From Calycina herbarum (Eukaryota > Ascomycota > Leotiomycetes > Helotiales > Pezizellaceae), in NCBI GenBank assembly GCA_001414485.1, contig LLEY01000110.1, forward strand, positions 124,001 through 188,000: DNA of 64,000 bases. Direction: 5' to 3'. Position numbers and translations under genes: made by a program. The notes below the pieces were generated by a model. That model searched no databases and was not told the origin of the DNA. It saw only the letters and a list, made by a program, of their open reading frames with translations. This document shows, one piece after another, positions 47,975 through 60,171 of this stretch. Every line of letters starts with the position of its first letter. Position 1 is the first letter of the stretch.

Positions 47975-49046
47975 ATGGACATTACCATACAGGTTCGTTT
48001 GTAAAATACGGAATGTTTGGACAGGAGGAGGTTGGGAAATTGTATGATATGGGAGGAACATGGACTGGAACCCAGCGAGGCGTTTACGGCGGACATCGAG
48101 GTACATAATTTAGACTAAACTCCTTCAACTCTGGAGTCCGGAAAGAGAATTCAGGAAATTCAGAACAACCATCTCCACTATCCCAATCGAGGGCCCCAGT
48201 CTCATGGCATTTGCCCTTCTACAATTGTCCCGAGAAGAGGAACAGAAACCTAATTATTCGAGCCTCTTAACTCCAGGTGGTATACAGAGGTCAGTGGAGC
48301 CCTTCCATAACCTGTCTATAGCACCAGATTATCAACGTACGGCTCCACTATCCTCTACACCACGTAGGAGTTAAGATGATTGAATTGATTTTCCCAGTCC
48401 TACTTGAACAATTCGGTCAACCCCAAATTCCAACTCCCGGACTCATCTGCTCACACGACCAGGTATCTCCAACGAGAAATACAAAATTAAGAATATGGGG
48501 AACGACAGGGCATACTTTGATCCCTCACCATCGCATGGGGAAATAGAACCTTCTACCTAATTTCCCAAACGGTCGATCGTACATTACCATGCCTTGTGGC
48601 TTTCGCCAATCGAGGTATTTAAATCCTCAGGATTCAAACAAACCAATCGCCTTCTTTCCTTTGAGACTTCAACAAGCTTACTTGGTACAGATTTTACGAG
48701 CAGCGTTGGTTGACGAATCGGAAGCGTCGAGCACCGAGAATTAGATCTCGGGAGGATTTTGGCGACGTTGGTTTGGGTGGTTTTGGAAGGATTTCTTGGT
48801 GCAAAATACTAACGAGCACCGCCTCAAGAATCCCTCAATAAATTCACGCGATCCTACCCCAATAATTTCGGGGAGGACGATGAGTTTAATTCACGTAAGG
48901 CGTAGGGCGTGAGGGAATTAATAAGTATACCTTATTTTCCAACCGTTGTCAACTTATTCACTCTAATATCTCCATCTCCTAGTCACTTTCCTTCTTCTTC
49001 AATGCTCGGAATCTACTCTCATTAATCACCTCGAGCCAAATTCATC
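47975..49046. other. Intergenic region, promoter of the RTA1-like gene
   Basis: No supported gene. The last 100 bases contain pyrimidine-rich stretches (CTTTCCTTCTTCTTC) typical of fungal promoters. Confidence 0.5.
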
Positions 49047-50170
49047 ATGTCCGTCGTCGTCAAAGGCTGGTTGAATGTGTCCCCCGACATAAAATACCTC
49101 TCGGAATGCACGCCCTCATTATGTTCTCTCGACTACGCAGCGTTGAAATATATACCCAGCGAAATGGGGAATATTGCATTCATGTCCCTCTACGGAATCT
49201 TATTACTCGCCATGATTCTTTTATCGTTTTTCCACCACAAGACGCTTTCGTTTACGATCTCGATGTGTTTGGGGTTTGTTTGTGAGGTTGTTGGGTATTG
49301 GTCTAGGGTTCAACTACATTACCATGTGTTTGATTCGGGATATTTTGTTATGTGAGTTTGGCTGATAGAATGGGCACAGGAAGGGAATGGGGCTAATGGG
49401 AATTTAGAAATATTGTTTGTTTAACAATCGCGCCTGTTTTCTTCTCCGCGGCTTTATACGTCACCCTCTCACGAGTTATCATGCATTACGGAGCTCATAA
49501 TTCCCCTCTCTCTCCTCGAACTTTTACGATATCCTTCATCACGGCGGATATATTTGCTCTTGTTCTACAATCTGTGGGTGGGGGGTTGACTCAGATGGCG
49601 AATACTGGTTCAGATACGAGAACGGGAGAGAATGTTATGTTGGCAGGGTTGAGTTTTCAAGTGATCAGTTTACTCATCTTCATTTTTATCTCTACGAGAT
49701 TTTTCTGGAACGTAGCGAGAGAAAGAAGAGAAATAAGGGAGGCTAGTAGGGAAGGAAAGGGTGAAGAACCTGCGCCTGATGGTGCGGGGTATCGACTTAT
49801 GATTGCTGGTAAGTCATTTTCCCTTCCCCTCTTTACAAACGTTGAACTAATTCTAAAATCAGCATACACACTCTCCACCATCCTCCTCCTAGTGCGCTCA
49901 CTATTCCGCGTCGCCGAACTCACGCACGGATTCCGTTCGGAGCTCGCAAATAACGAGATTGTTTTTGTTATTCTGGAGGGGTGTGTGGTTCTTGGTGCTA
50001 CGGTTTTGATGAGTGTTTTTCATCCTGGGTTGATTATTGGGGAGGCGTGGGTAGAGAGTGGGTGGAAGAAAGATGAGGTGGAGAAGAAGGAGTTTGATTT
50101 GGAGAGTGTGTATAGTGGGGAAGAGGTGGTTTATATGAGGCCATGGTATGGGAATTCGGTTTCTAGTTAG
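49047..50170 (+). CDS. RTA1-like lipid-translocating / stress-resistance membrane protein
   Basis: Three exons, 49047-49351, 49408-49808 and 49863-50170; 337 residues. The RTA1 family are seven-helix fungal membrane proteins, linked to resistance to 7-aminocholesterol and to phospholipid translocation (Rsb1). Visible helices include IAFMSLYGILLLAMILLSFF, LSFTISMCLGFVCEVVGYWSR, ..IVCLTIAPVFFSAALYVTLSRVI, FITADIFALVLQSVGGG, GLSFQVISLLIFIFISTRFFW, STILLLVRSLFRVAEL and a final hydrophobic segment before VFHPGLIIGEAW. The motifs APVFFSAALYVTLSR and DIFALVLQSVGGG are family signatures. Intron 1 splits the codon after YFVM-type TTTGTTAT; intron 2 lies just after the loop rich in Glu/Gly. The C-terminal tail is acidic. 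Confidence 0.88.
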
Positions 50171-50849
50171 GAAGGTCTTCTTGACTTGGAAAGCGGTTTG
50201 GGAGGGTGCGAAGGGAGCGGTTTTCTTGTTTATATCTTTTTGGGGGTTCTTTTTTTGTCGGTTTATATTATGAACACAAGTTTCTTTTCACTGTTGATAT
50301 TTTGGGTGGGATTTTGGGGGTGTTATGGCATGGTGTTTATAGAGGAGGGGAAAATTGTATATATGGAGGTTGGCTCCGGGTGTATTGTCCGAAGTACATA
50401 TAGTTACTACATGTAAAAAACAACAGTGGAGAGTGTTTACAAATCTATCTCCTCAGCACTTACGATACATCTTTGCTACTCTGCAATGGAACTTTTCTAT
50501 TGGACTTGAAATAAGAATTGCACGCGAGTCCCAAGGACCAAATGGAAGAAATCGCGGGGTTTAGTAGCTACTAAACTTTGTACTTTCGGCTTACCAACGC
50601 ATAAACTCAAGTGCCGCAACTCTAGGGGATCATGTTACGTGGACCCCGAATGCTCGACTGGTAACATCCTCTGAGCAAACAAAGAGCGCCTAACAAAAAT
50701 CTTTCGAAACAATCATAGCGGGATTCCCGGAACTGATAAACCAACCCATAAAATAGGTTCCCTCAAAGTAGCGAACAAGCGGAAGAACATGATTCGACAG
50801 CACTTAGTTTATCGATGCTAGAAGTGAGTCATAAGAGACTTCATATTGT
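50171..50849. other. 3' flank, nothing supported
   Basis: Overlapping plus-strand frames at 50,186-50,564 are T/G-rich low complexity and match nothing. Confidence 0.5.
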
Positions 50850-51504
50850 CTATTTCTGCAGCTTTTCCCCTGAATTTTCAAGTATACTATTTTTCTCTGT
50901 CCCGATGGGGAAATCTTCATCAGGGGTTTCGTCTAGGCGACCGGTGTAAATGCCCATGTGGTCTTGGAGTTGTAGAAGATTTTCGGTGGCTTCTCCTTTG
51001 GGTCTAGCCCTGGAGCCCTCGGGTTTCCTGGCTGCATTATTGGGAAGGAAGGGATTGTATATATATATTTCTGCTTCTGAATTGTTATTTATATCAATGG
51101 GGATTGCATTTTCAGAGGGTGGTATTTTCATATTCACCTAGATATCATCGGCGCATTCAGTAGAAAGGGAAAGTGCTTGGAGAACTTCGTGTGCGTCAAA
51201 AGTTTTGAATAGCAGTATGGAGCTTGTCGACGAATAGTTGAACCCACTCAGTAAGTGTCAGAAAACTCAAGAATCAAGTGGCTTCCCCAAAGATACGTAT
51301 ATTAATACAACTTGATTCCTTGGGAGTTGAAGTTGCAACAATACCCGACGGATTCTGGCTGGTTCCCATGGGTCTCATCACCTCCGAGCCAGTTGATTGA
51401 AGAGGATGATTTAATAAAATACTGAAGACAAGTAAGACAACCAGCTCTGTGTAATCTGAGATGTCAAAGTGAGGAACGGAGGTAAAGAATTCGACAGTAG
51501 TCAC
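50850..51504 (-). CDS. Possible two-exon hypothetical protein, splicing unresolved
   Basis: A first minus-strand exon begins at 51,504 with MTTVEFFTSVPHFDISDYTE and a hydrophobic stretch LVVLLVFSILL. A second open segment, 51,137-50,850, encodes a Pro/Asn/Glu-rich, probably disordered sequence, KIPPSENAIPIDINNNSEAE through ENLLQLQDHMGIYTG. Between them is a TAG preceded by GATATC that would serve as an intron acceptor. I cannot find a donor that joins all frames cleanly. It may be a small gene or the relic of one. No family is recognised. Confidence 0.3.
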
Positions 51505-51885
51505 TTTGTCTATGTTAGAATCGATTCATACGTGATTGTTGGCAGCATTTCCCGTACAGAGACTCTATTCTATCTCTTGGTATGATTTCGAAACGACTTT
51601 GCGAAAACTCTCTACATCTCGAGAGAAAACCCAAATTTTGTTACTCGAGTCTTTCTCCAGGGTGATAACACTCGGTGTGGTGATTTCTAGACACTTGGCT
51701 GCTGAGGCGTTGAACTTCGTTCAGCACCTTTTGGGGGGAAGCTTGAGTCCCATTTATATAATTTCTCTTACTGTCTCCACTCTGACAAAGGATAAATCAT
51801 AGCTCATGTGAAAAATTCATTTTTTGCGACTAAACTCTCTATGGAACTAATCCAATGCAAAAGATCTATTATTCAATGGAGATCT

Positions 51886-53755
51886 TTACGTAAAGGAAGC
51901 CTTCAACTTCTTCTGCCAGGTATTGGCATGTAACTCCGGAATCTCGTTCGCAATAACGATATCAACACCTGTATGCAAGTCCACCAATTCGCTAGGAATA
52001 ATCCATCCCTCACTCCAATGCACAATCCTGTGAATGGCATAAATGCACAAGAATAGCGGAATACCGACGTAAGCAGTTAAGAAACTACTAGCATTAAACT
52101 TCTCTGGGAAGAAGACATCGAATCCATTGATCAATGTCAAGACCGTGAAACTGACCATGGCAATCCAAGCTCCCCATGGCTGAACTCTGGAGTGGTATGG
52201 AATTGCTTCCTTCGGGAGGCCTTGAACCCTGGTAGCTTTGCGGAATCGAATGTACACGATACAACAGCAGATCCAAGAAATGAAACCAGATGTATTGGTA
52301 AGATTGACGAACCAACCGAAAACAACTGAACCGGAATTGGCGCAGTTGAGGTAAGCGAGTGGGGAGAAGAGAGCTGAGGCTGCCACTGCCATGTACGGCA
52401 CACCCTGCTTGGTACATCTCTTGAAAATTGGTGGGGCGTTTCCAGCGACGGCGAGAGAGTAGAGTGATCGAGACGACATGTAGAGAAAGGAGTTTCCGGA
52501 GGACCACGCGGATGTGATGATGATTGCGTTGATGACACTTCCAAGGCCTTTAATACCAGCATTTGTAATTCCGACGACGAAAGCGGAACTCTTTGCTCCC
52601 ACACCACCACTTGTCAAAGCTGCATCGTTGAACGGGCAAATGATGCCAATAGCTAAAACTGAACCGATGTAGAAGAAAACTATCAAAAAAACTCCAAGTT
52701 AGTACTTATTCTTGGCAAATTGCTTCGTCAACGAGGATGGGCTGAGCCCCCATTCTTGGCAGCGAGAGGAGGAATACATACTCAATCGGTAAAAGTAACG
52801 CTTTGCGGCCTTTGGGAGATTACGTCTTGGAGATTTCATCTCACCACCAGTCACGACCAATAATTCAGGAGCGAATGTGAAAGGGAATGCCGACAGGACA
52901 ATGACCTTCCAGAAAGCGATGAATTTTCCAGTTCCTCCTTCCCTCAAGTATGTATTTGTCGCTCCTGGGTCCTTCCAATTGTGGAATCCTAAAATGCCGT
53001 CTTGTTGTGCTATATAATAAGTTAGTAAGAGGCCAACGAAGAATAATATTGATCAAACTTACGCCCACCACCCCAGAAGAGGATAAACGATAGAATGAGA
53101 AGTCCAATCATCATGAACACTTTCAATGAAGCAAACCAAAACTCGGTCTCGCCATAATATTGAACAGGCAGTGTATTGAGACCAACAATCACGACGATAA
53201 AGATTGTGATCCAGACAGCGATATTGACCGGTGACTCCCAATAATCAATTACAAGCCCAGCAGCCGTGATCTCATAAGGAACCAATATGCCGAGGGAGTA
53301 GAAGTATAACCAGCCCATAGCGAATCCGAGGGAATTTGAAACATTTCGGTGACCATAGTATGACATTGTTCCCCCAGAAACGGGGAGGTATGCGGCTACC
53401 TCTGTGATAGCAGTTACTACGAAGAGTACCAAGCAACTGAGAATTATATAAGCGACGAGGATGAAGGCCGGTCCTCCCGTTGCTAGAGTGTTTCCACTAC
53501 CGACAAACAAACCAGTACCTGTAAACCAAGTCAGTACACTCCAATAGCTGGTGGGATTGAAGTGTATGCCTTACCAATAGTACCACCCAATGCTATCATT
53601 TGAGCATGCCGAGCTTTCAGACCTCTCTTGGTTTCCTCGACATTCTCCACCACGATTTCCCCTCCATATTCTGGATCACTATGCGAGTTCTCCTTGTCGT
53701 GAAGGTATTGTGGTGACTTATCGTCGACCACGGCAACATTTTCTTCGGTCTTCAT
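51886..53755 (-). CDS. Amino-acid permease (YAT/AAP family)
   Basis: Four exons, 53755-53575, 53518-53063, 53009-52782 and 52679-51886; 552 residues. The plasma-membrane amino-acid/proton symporter family is recognised by KRGLKARHAQMIALGGTIGT at the first helix (the intron splits the second Gly). Further family motifs are GLFVGSGNTLATGGPAFILV, YLPVSGGTMSYYGHR, AMGWLYFYSLGILVPYEITA, AFPFTFAPELLVVTGGE, and SAWSSGNSFLYMSSRSLYSLA. The length and about twelve hydrophobic segments fit the family. The third intron is about 100 bases and lies after FYRL. Specificity (general or for one group of amino acids) cannot be decided. The N-terminal tail is acidic with Lys, where ubiquitin-dependent endocytosis signals usually lie. 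Confidence 0.93.
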
Positions 53756-55266
53756 TGTGAAAAGTGTGTAGAGCCTTGCTCAATGCGGGGAAGCAAGTTG
53801 AGGGTAGGGTGAAGGCAGAAGACATGGGAGAGCTTCTCTGTTTATAAGACCGACCCTAGTAATGTAGGACGATAAGGGAAGGCCTAAAGCTACCCTGTCC
53901 TCCGAAGCAATTGGGGTGGCTGTGACAGGCTGTCAATAGACAATAAAAGCGGCAGTGAATAGTTAACTTTCTAATACAATTTATTATTACCCAGAAAACT
54001 TTAGGACACTTGAAATTGATTGTTCCAAAGCAACTGGGGGAATTATCTAAGTTATTCTAAGTTTCAAAATAATTACGTGGCCTTTCTTAGAAAGGGAGAA
54101 TGACAAGAAGAGCTAGGAGAGCCAAAGTATTAACTGCCACTTTTACTGTCCTCGCGAGGATGGATGGATATGCAGTGTAAACTCCACTGTCACCATGGCC
54201 AAGAGCTGCATCTCCCACGAGCTATGGCGCCGAGTAGGAAACCCTGAAACCCAGAATTTGATCTTGGCCACTCAAACGGACTCAGATAAGTGATCCAGGA
54301 CCAAAAAGTGGTGATATGCGGCTATCAATCTGTCGTCCCACTCGACGGACGGGTAGAAGTACTGGACGGTACGTCTACCAAATGCCAAACGAAAATCAAG
54401 CCAGAAGCAAACTCTTCAAGGCACTTGCCACTGAAAGCACACCATTGCACCTCACCATTGACATTGCCACAATCGCTGCAGTGAATGGAGTAGGCAACAC
54501 TGCGCGTGGCAAGCAGCACTGCAGCCGATACCCCAAGGCTTTCAGGGTTCACTTGTTTCCAAGGGTAAGCCAGTGAAGTATCCGGGGTTTGACGAATCTC
54601 CTAGAGTTTTTATCCGTACGAAACTAAAGTATAGAAGCATTTGGAGGAGCTGGGATCAGTGAAGTTGAATATTGGAAGCCTATTCTGTCTGACTGTAAAC
54701 AACTCATGCATCCATCAGATGATGAGGCTTTTAGACCACTGCTTCAACAGATCAAGCCTCCAACGGGCGAGATCTCACCTCTGGGCTTACGCCTTTATCT
54801 CAGAGGCGGAGGGGCCGAAGCACGACGCCGACGCCTCTTGTCGAACTCGGTGAATTTATCCTGGGGACAGATACCGGAAATGCGAGGGGAGCCCCGCGTC
54901 GAACCATTTCCCTCTGAGATCTTTCTCCCCTGATAAGAGAGGCGTGCAGGCGTGCAGGTGGGGACAGGGGTTGAGATGTTGGAATTTGGCCGCAACGGCC
55001 CACACTTGGCTTGATAGCATCATGAAAATAAACACCATGTGTTTTGGAGAGTTCCAATCGTGGACTCATACATAAACGTAACGATAAGAAAGACGGCGGT
55101 ACAGTTTCAGTTTGAGATCTGGAGGTCGGGGAGGTGAAAGAAGCAAAGGCTGAGCGAGCGACTCGCTTGCAGAGTAGCGTCTTTCCCGGTGTCACGTGAA
55201 GATACCAATCGTTCCGTGAACCTCGGGACCAAAACAACTCTCAGCTCGACCTTTGACCCCCCCACC
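53756..55266. other. Intergenic region between divergent permease and conserved-protein genes
   Basis: Frames at 54,290-54,576 and 54,795-55,237 overlap in several phases and show no domain. The region most likely holds the two promoters. Nothing else is supported. Confidence 0.45.
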
Positions 55267-56394
55267 ATGGCAGACCGTAGAGACCAGAGGCATGATAGCC
55301 ACCATCGACAGTCGCGATCCCAATCGCCTCGAAGACATCATTCCTCCTCCCACCGAGCGAGGTCCCAACACAGACATCACCACCGCAAACGCGATCATGC
55401 TGCCCCTGCGAAAGACCTCCCATTCAATACCCGTCCATTGACAAAGCGCGACTACAAGAACTTCAAGCCAATGTTTGCTCTATATCTCGATATTCAGAAA
55501 GGGAAAATCTTGGAAGATATGGATGAGGTCGAAACACAAGGAAGGTGGAAAAGCTTCATCGGAAAATGGTAAGAATAACGGACATTTAGAGCCCCACGCC
55601 GATTCCTGAATACATCAGCTAACATATTTGAGGAATCGTGGAGAACTCGCAGAAGGATGGTATGACCCAGCGACACTACAAAAGGCGACACAGAATACAC
55701 AAGCGGCTGAAGTCGTGGATGACAATTATAGACCTGAACCAAGTACAACGGTGCGCAGAGAATCGGATAGGAAGCACAAGGAAACATCGCCTAGGCACGA
55801 CAGAAATACGAGAGAAGACAGTGACAGTGATGACTCCATTGGACCTGCATTGCCAGGACAAGAAGGAAGATCAAGAGGCAGAATGGGACCTGGTATTCCA
55901 AATATGCAAGACCTGGAGCTCAAGAGAGGTATGCCAAACTCCCATCTTCCACGGTCAAGCTGACACATTTTGCAGAAATGGATACCGAAGATGGTCTTGC
56001 CAGAAGAGACGATATAAGATTCGCACGTAAAACCGATCGTAAAGAACAAAAGGCAGCTCTTGACGAACTCGTCCCTCGGGCAGAAGCAGGAACTCGAGAA
56101 CGACAGCTCGAGAAGAAGAAAGAAGTGAACGAAAAAATGAAATCGTTTCGAGAGAAATCCCCCGGTGCCGCCGAAGTCCCAGACGCAGAATTAATGGGTG
56201 GAGGCGACGGGATTGAGACTTTCAAGAAAACAAAACAAGAGTTCGAGCGGAAGAAGAATGAAAGGGAATTGCGGAAAGAAGAAATATTGAGAGCAAGAAT
56301 GGCAGAAAGGGAGGAACGACTGCAGGAATATAGGACAAAGGAAGAAGGTACTATGGAAATGCTGAAGGCTTTGGCTAAACAGAGATTCGGATAG
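55267..56394 (+). CDS. Conserved eukaryotic nuclear-type protein, Arg/Ser/His-rich, unknown function
   Basis: Three exons, 55267-55568, 55633-55928 and 55976-56394; 338 residues. The N-terminus (MADRRDQRHDSHHRQSRSQS) is rich in Arg, Ser and His, like RS-type RNA-binding proteins. A conserved segment RDYKNFKPMFALYLDIQKGK follows, then KSFIGKWNRGELAEGWYDP across the first intron. DSDSDDSIGPALPG is an acidic patch also seen in homologues. The C-terminal third, RKEQKAALDELVPRAEAGTR .. REKSPGAAEVPDAELMGGGD .. ERLQEYRTKEEGTMEMLKAL, is a long charged helix and the most conserved part. Homologues in fungi and other eukaryotes are sometimes labelled RNA helicase HEL117-like, although no helicase motifs are present. 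A role in RNA processing is inference. Confidence 0.75.
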
Positions 56395-57269
56395 GGAAGA
56401 TGTCCTCTATTTATCGTCTGGATATCGTCAACTGGATTGACAACCTCAATAGCGGAGGATAAGTCCCGGGTTGTGATGCGGCGCAACATTATGTGTCATA
56501 CGCGTAGAAAAAACACTATTCCGCGGATCCACTCTTCCGGTATCGGGTCCTCACCGTAAGTCTTACTTCTTTATTGCCTTTTGATATCGATATTCTATAA
56601 TGGAATTCAAGTACCAGTCATTCTCGCGCTCAATACATTTCAGTGCACTTTAAAGTTGGCTCTCATCTGCCTTTTCCTCCCCAAGTTTAGAGTTAGTCGA
56701 TTTTTATTGCCTCTTTCTTTCTTTCACATTCTCTCCTTTAAAGCTACTCAACCTACTTTGTCGATTTGCATCAATCGTCCTTTATGTGGGCCTCATGTTG
56801 AAGCGGCAGCAAATAATGGATTCTCCTTTAAGCTAAAGATGGATTCAAAAGTTGCTTGTGAGCAGACAAGATATTTACTTTGACTAGTCAAAAATGTAGT
56901 CTACCAATCTCATTTCTTATGCTACTGAAAGACTGGTTTTGAAGTAATGGTATGTTGCGCCAACAATTAATATGATGGGGATTAAGAGCGGTGGTAAATA
57001 ACTGTCTTCGAAATTTCTAGGGCAAGCGAAGCTAGTTTAATCTCTTAATTGTCCTAGAACAAAAGAGCTATTTACAGCCGCCTTTATTGTCTATCACGAG
57101 GGTATGTATGGTCGCAGGAAGCGCGGGCTTGTCTGAAACCCAACGCTGGACCAACGGCCCCCACACTCAACGGCTAAAAGTCCTCTTTTCTACAACATTG
57201 AATAGATTCAACCCCTTCGACCCATGGATCTGCGAGTGAAATATTCTAGGCGATATTCTTGTTTTTGCA
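56395..57269. other. Intergenic region, nothing supported
   Basis: One frame of 100 codons at 56,581-56,883 is hydrophobic but lacks splice support or family resemblance. The sequence just before 57,270 is a plausible promoter of the kinase-like locus. Confidence 0.45.
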
Positions 57270-58659
57270 ATGTCTAGCTTACCAGAGAACTCTGTCTGTA
57301 ACCCTGATCACAATGCGGAGGAGAACCCTGATGAGGTCTTTCTAGAGCCGTTGTATGAGCGAGGTTGGTTTAGAGATGCAGAGGACCGCGAGGAATATCG
57401 ACCAGGAGGGTTTCATCCCGTCCATATCGGTGACAGACTTGGCACAGATGGTCGATTTCGCGTCATCCATAAACTGGGGAGAGGCGGTCTGGCAACAGTT
57501 TGGCTTTGTCGGGACTAGGAGGCGGCAAAATTTGTCGCGTTGAAGATTATTATTGCCGATGAGTCTCGTGAAAATTCTTCGGAGCTTAGACTGGTAAATC
57601 ATGGAGGGTTGGACTTTAGAGAGGAGGGTGGAGAGTATGTCGTTGTCCCGCGGGAACACTTTGGCATGAGGGACCTAATGGGAGACATTTGTGTCTTGTT
57701 TTTCCTGTGCTGGGGCCACCAATTACTGCGCTCTGGTGGGAGAGCAAATACAAATTGTTTGCGGACCCTGTGAAGGTTTATCGAGACATTGTAATGCAAG
57801 TTACGCGTGGACTGAATTTCCTACATAAAAACGGAATCTGTCATGGTGGTGAGTTTTCCACTACACCAGAGTCTACATCTGCTAATATATTCTGTTAGAT
57901 TTCCGTCCATCGAATATCCTCTTCAGACTCACTGGTATCGACCAGCTAAGTGAAGAGGAATTGCTAAAGCAACTGGGAGAACCAAAAAAAGAACCTCTCA
58001 TCACCTTATCCGGAAAGAGTCCAGCACCATCAGGCCCGGAATATATAGTAGACATCTTCAACATACACCAACTGGATGCCAGACTCATATCAGATCAAAT
58101 TTCCATCGTTGACTTTGGCGAATCCTATGCTATGGACAGCCCACCAGAAGACCTCGGAATCGCAGCCTCCTTTCGTTCACCTGAGCTCCTTTTCGATAAC
58201 ATTGTCGACGTTGGATGTGATCTATGGGCTCTTGCGTGCACGGTTTACGAAATCCGCACGGGAAGTCCTCTCTTTGAGAACTTCATGGACGATGATGATG
58301 AGATCATTATGCAAATGGTTCCTCTGCTGGGGAAACTTCCGGAAAGTTGGTGGAAGTCTTGGGAAGCACGTGGTCGGTTGTTTGAGGAGGATGGAGCGCC
58401 GTTGGTTAATCTTGAGACTGGGAGATCGTTCGTGTTGATGGATACTCTTGAACAGCTCATCTCTGGTAAATCGCCGTGTAAAGAGGATGTTGGGAGGAAG
58501 AAGAATGGGGCGGGTGGTTTCTTGGTTCAAATTGAGGAGGGTAAAGTTTTAGCGGATCTTTTAAGGGGTCTTTTGAAGTATGATTCGAAGGAAAGGTTGA
58601 GTGTTGATGCTGCACTGGAACATCCTTGGTTCAGCACACCATGGTCGGAGAATTTTTAA
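57270..58659 (+). pseudogene. SRPK-like serine/threonine kinase, interrupted reading frame
   Basis: Begins MSSLPENSVCNPDHN and carries the N-lobe of an SRPK-type kinase: GDRLGTDGRFRVIHKLGRGG, then LATVWLCRD. A TAG follows directly at about 57,516-57,518, and the same frame then continues EAAKFVALKIIIADESREN. A second break at about 57,660-57,670 is a one-base shift: the frame runs REHFGM but the SRPK block HFWHEGPNGRHLCLVFP needs one more T in the run of Ts. Downstream the frame is good: FLHKNGICHGD (catalytic Asp), split by a normal intron 57,850-57,898, FRPSNILFRL, IVDFGESYA (DFG) and a C-lobe ending at 58,659. The intact intron excludes a processed copy. It is either a recent pseudogene or contains sequence errors. 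Confidence 0.75.
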
Positions 58660-58758
58660 GGCTGTCACATTTTCAGGAATTAAGTTATACAGTAATATGT
58701 TCTATCACATGTGCTGATTCTTATACAGGCAATTTAATGGAGTCCCCACTACCATCGA

Positions 58759-59897
58759 TCACCATAAGTTAGTAGATTTCACCTCTGGCCACTTAACTGA
58801 GGGGAGTGGTTTCTCCAACAACGATTCATTCTTTCCCAAAACCATATCGAAGAAAGCTGTCGTAAAAGAAGTCTGGATATCACGCATTCGCGATTTCCCA
58901 ATAGTTCCAACCAAAGTGGTATTCCAGTCTAATAACTCAGACCATAAGCCAACATCAGAGAAGTCTAAATGATGGGAACCATTGACCCTCAATTCTGCCC
59001 ACCAAGCAGTCTGTTTCCTTCAAATGAAGTAAAACTCTGCCCGTAAATAGAATCATCGTAAGTGGTTTGGCCGTCTCGAAAAACCAGAAAGGGTTTCTTG
59101 ACATCGACTGTCTCGCCGAAGAGAGTGTCGATGAATGCACCATCGCCGTTGATTCCAGCGATGACGGAGTCGTGTTTAGAGACTACATCTGTGCCGACAC
59201 TTCCTCCCATGGAAAACCCAAAGTGCATGTAGGTGGAGCTGTTGAATGGGGCTCGTAATTCTTCGACAAGAGGTGGGTAGAGTTCAAGTAAGGCATCGAA
59301 ATCGCTTTTTCTGCCTCTGTTGACTTTGAAAAGGACAGTGTCGTTTGCCCACTCGTCATTAATTGGTATTCCGTACACACCTCCTCCGTAAGATTCTGGT
59401 ATCTTCAAATATGGTGGTTCCCCTGGATGGTCGACGCATAGAACAGTGTAGCCTTGAGATGCCAGGTCTGAAGTTGTTATGGTGCTTGATGAGCATGGCA
59501 TTCCTGCACCCGGAGAAAATAATAGCGTTGGATACTGATTCTTTCCCACGGTACCTGGCAAGAATGGCGGTTGCCATTGGAGATGAGTCCATAGATTCTG
59601 CAACTCTCCTGATGGGATTTCCCATCCCTCCTCAATTAGACGGGCGAGCTCGAAGTCCATGTACTTTAGCGAGGTTTCCGCGGTTGGCTCTTTTCCGGTT
59701 GGGTACAAGACAGTAACCACGATGAAAGTACCTGTGTTGTTCGTTCCAATTGGTGCAGTGGGATCGTCCAGGGTGGTGTGGTTGAAAACATGTTGTGTTT
59801 TTCCAACAAAGTGTTTCCCAGACGGCTTTGGGAGGAAAACCTTCTCGCTGGCAGCAGCGGCGACAGCTGCCAGAAGTATGATGCACATTGGTAACAT
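58759..59897 (-). pseudogene. Secreted PAF-acetylhydrolase-like alpha/beta hydrolase with a one-base frameshift
   Basis: MLPMCIILLAAVAAAAS is a signal peptide. The hydrolase core reads LLFSPGAGMPCSSSTITTSD, YTVLCVDHPGE and HFGFSMGGS with nucleophile Ser229. INGDGAF follows, with the likely acid Asp252. The frame then ends at GGQN (stop about 58,987). In the adjacent frame the sequence continues AWWAELRVNGSHHLDFSDVG, with the expected catalytic His, and runs to 58,759. The shift sits at about 59,000-59,010, where adding one base after the AGA codon would join the two. The fold resembles platelet-activating-factor acetylhydrolase-like lipases. As read, the catalytic His is lost, so either the gene is inactive or one base is missing from the sequence. 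Confidence 0.72.
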
Positions 59898-60171
59898 GCC
59901 GAAACCCGGGAAAGAAAGTATCGTGATGCGACCCTACTTCAAATCCACGAGGTAGGGTCGTACCTTTATGTAGGATGCTCATGATTACCCCCTCATTGCG
60001 TGCCACCTACCTAAATAGGTAATTGCCGAGGAATGCCAAGGCAATTTTTTTTTTCATATTGAATCAAGAAAATTAATGTTCTTTCATTATAATAAACTAA
60101 TCGCATTCTACTTGCGGAGCCAACAAAATCGCGTTAAAAGTAAAGACCCAATCTCGAAACTCGAGAGTGGT

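Noticed and set aside
54290..55237. Several overlapping frames between the permease and the Arg/Ser/His-rich gene
   Set aside because: No domains, mutually incompatible frames, and position in a divergent promoter region.
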